Positions 5,311 to 6,747 of a DNA stretch of 6,747 nucleotides are shown here, piece by piece. The translations under genes and the position numbers were made by a program. The notes below the pieces were generated by a model. The model worked only from the letters and a program-made list of their open reading frames with translations, had not been told where the DNA came from and did no database searches. The DNA is from Bacteroidota bacterium. Lineage in GTDB: Bacteria > Bacteroidota > Ignavibacteria > Ignavibacteriales > Ignavibacteriaceae. Numbering within the stretch: position 1 is the stretch's first letter; each line of letters opens with the position of its first letter. Location: the NCBI GenBank assembly GCA_023433685.1, contig JAEYUD010000287.1:1-6747 (forward strand), read 5' to 3'.

Positions 5311-6747
5311 CTATTTTATCTGATCAAGAAGTTCACGAGGTACATTCAGCCCGGGGAAATCTTTGACCACTTTGTCGATATAAATCTTCGCGCGATCTTT
5401 TTTATGATATCCAAGTTCGTACTGGGCACGTCTAAGAAGCATCGTCCCGACAATTCCTTCTATCTGCTCAACATAGTAATTCCGCACCCCTCCTGAGCTG
5501 AAAACAAAATTGGGATCTGCAGCGGGTATGTACTGATCCCCCGTGGTCAGCCGGTAGAAGAAGAGGTCCGGTACAAGTTTAATGCTGTCTGGCAACACGA
5601 TCTCTTTGTTGGCGATCTCCTTCTCGAAAACTTCGGGAGCAATGAAAACGGTGCGACTCTTCATGTTATTAAGAAGCATCGCCAGCATCACGTCTCTGTA
5701 GGCGCCCTCGATAACCTGAGCGGCATACGGAAGCTCACGTTCAAACGGCACCACTTCCTTTAGAAAAACATCTGCCTCTTTCTTGTACGATGAAGTGAGC
5801 CACGGATATTTATTGTCAAGTTGATTGTAGTACCATGACCGACGGAGAAGTTCTTTGTCAATTACCGCCACATCATTCCTGATCCCTTCAACAAACTGAA
5901 AGTAGTAAGACGCGGAGACAAAGAAGTCCCACTGGTAACTGAAGACAACTGAATTTTTTGGGGAATTGTCGAGAATTGCTTTTGTGTATTGCTCGAAAAT
6001 ATAATTGTTGCTTTGATTTACATCACCGTATGTAACTCCGGCCTGTATCAGAACGAGTACGGCTGCCACACCGGCGGTCTTTCGGATGTCTTTAAGTCGC
6101 GATTGGATAAATAATACTCCGAAAACAGCCAGTAATGAAAATCCAATGTAAGCCAGCAGGAAGTAGGACTCAAGATCGACAATGTCATAGTTAATAGCAT
6201 ACATAACTGTACCGAAGATCAGGAGCAATGCCGTGATGAGAATCTTTGTTGATCTGCCGATCAGGTAAAAGATACCAATCACGGAAACCAATAATGAAAG
6301 ATAAAACTCCGTTGGCAGACCCGAGAAAAATTTTGCAAAGTTTTTAGCCGCGGCAGCAGAAGAACTGAAGAGCCAAACCTGATACTGCTTGCCCGAAACA
6401 TGACGCATTATATGCTCCCAGTCAAACGGATTTCCCCAATTGATGAGTGGATCCATCGCTGCCCTAACCGGCATATACGCGTATATAAGGATCAAAACGG
6501 GGAAAAACAGCCCAAGCATCCTGGCAAGGGTTATAAACCCTTCTTTTTTCAACCCAAACCGGACAAAAAAGAGATACGCGGTCGCGGGAATTATCAACAG
6601 CGTGGTCATGTGATTCGAGAACGAAAGCGCGAGCACGAAGGCGAATAGAAGCCAGGGGGAGTTACCCGCTATCAGTGGCGTGTGGCGAGTGGCGAGTGGT
6701 GAGGATTCGTTACCCGTTACCCGTTGCCCGTTACCCGTGTTCTCAGG
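5311..6747 (-). CDS. DUF2723 (TMEM260-like) membrane glycosyltransferase, N-terminus beyond window
   Basis: Polytopic membrane protein resembling PF11028, related to human TMEM260, an O-mannosyltransferase of GT-C type. The function of bacterial members is unproven. The frame stays open from the right edge to TAG at 5313-5311 (478 residues visible). The GTG at 6636 is not the start, because it interrupts the hydrophobic run WLLFAFVLALSF. Numbering from that codon: SFSNHMTTLL (5-14), YMPVRA (54-59), PLINWGNP (63-70) and RHVSGKQYQVW (78-88) are family motifs. Membrane segments lie near 11-28, 36-55, 111-127, 131-148, 156-177 and 187-204, followed by a soluble domain with a short TPR-like end (about 400-441). 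Usually more than 100 further N-terminal residues carry the first membrane helices and acidic active-site region; these are outside. A heptad array is translated in frame just before the SFSNHM helix. The isomerase follows at 10 bp. Confidence 0.85.
   Translation of the reverse strand, partial: PENTGNGQRVTGNESSPLATRHTPLIAGNSPWLLFAFVLALSFSNHMTTLLIIPATAYLFFVRFGLKKEGFITLARMLGLFFPVLILIYAYMPVRAAMDPLINWGNPFDWEHIMRHVSGKQYQVWLFSSSAAAAKNFAKFFSGLPTEFYLSLLVSVIGIFYLIGRSTKILITALLLIFGTVMYAINYDIVDLESYFLLAYIGFSLLAVFGVLFIQSRLKDIRKTAGVAAVLVLIQAGVTYGDVNQSNNYIFEQYTKAILDNSPKNSVVFSYQWDFFVSASYYFQFVEGIRNDVAVIDKELLRRSWYYNQLDNKYPWLTSSYKKEADVFLKEVVPFERELPYAAQVIEGAYRDVMLAMLLNNMKSRTVFIAPEVFEKEIANKEIVLPDSIKLVPDLFFYRLTTGDQYIPAADPNFVFSSGGVRNYYVEQIEGIVGTMLLRRAQYELGYHKKDRAKIYIDKVVKDFPGLNVPRELLDQIK
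6661..6743. repeat. Heptad array inside the DUF2723 coding sequence
   Basis: Register on the + strand: GTTACCC (6661), GCTATCA (6668), GTGGCGT (6675), GTGGCGA (6682, 6689), GTGGTGA (6696), a 6-base break (6703-6708), then GTTACCC (6709, 6716), GTTGCCC (6723), GTTACCC (6730) and a loose GTGTTCT (6737). Read in the gene's frame it encodes a polar stretch, TGNGQRVTGNESSPLATRHT, between membrane segments. Both unit types also occur in the array at 4131-4214. Confidence 0.85.

Noticed and set aside
6634..6636. GTG at 6636 as start of the DUF2723 gene
   Set aside because: It falls within a continuous hydrophobic helix, and the frame continues upstream for 37 codons to the edge.

Overview
The window reads as ordinary chromosomal DNA of a free-living bacterium, most likely from the Bacteroidota/Chlorobiota/Ignavibacteriota group. 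That guess rests on a DUF2723-type membrane glycosyltransferase, a secreted SUMF1-like protein of the style common in that group, a bifunctional phosphoglucose/phosphomannose isomerase, weak Shine-Dalgarno sequences, and AT-rich or repeat-filled spacers. No 16S rRNA or other taxonomic marker is present, so the assignment is an inference.

Layout. Positions 1-797 (+) hold the 3' part of a ROK-family sugar kinase, probably glucokinase-like, which runs off the left edge. It ends inside a 7-bp tandem repeat and is followed by a strong intrinsic terminator (818-848). Positions 798-1336 are non-coding and packed with repeats: heptad arrays, a GC-rich palindrome, one partial and two full copies of a roughly 90-bp double-hairpin element, and an AT-rich presumed promoter zone. 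Positions 1337-2167 (+) encode a secreted SUMF1/FGE-like protein without the catalytic cysteines. One base away and convergent lies an ABC-F ATPase (4124-2169, -). A 150-bp spacer of heptad arrays around a second GC palindrome separates it from the isomerase gene (5300-4275, -). The isomerase follows a DUF2723 membrane protein gene (6747-5311, -, cut by the right edge) by 10 bp, so those two probably form an operon.

Metabolically, the sugar kinase, the hexose/mannose-6-phosphate isomerase and the O-mannosyltransferase-like membrane protein could all touch hexose or mannose phosphate metabolism. The kinase is on the opposite strand and more than 4 kb from the other two, so this is only suggestive.

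The most unusual content is the repeat system. At every heptad locus the units can be written as 7-mers that mostly begin with GT, in long strict register. The unit sequence changes along an array (for example GTTACCC to GTTGACC to GTAGCGA) while the 7-bp phase holds. Arrays sit on the stop codons of two genes, up to 6 bp before the start codon of a third, and in frame inside the coding sequence of the fourth. There, one variant unit (GTTGCCC) turns what would be a TAA stop into CAA. Two arrays bracket a 14-bp palindrome with the core CGCCGCGGCG.
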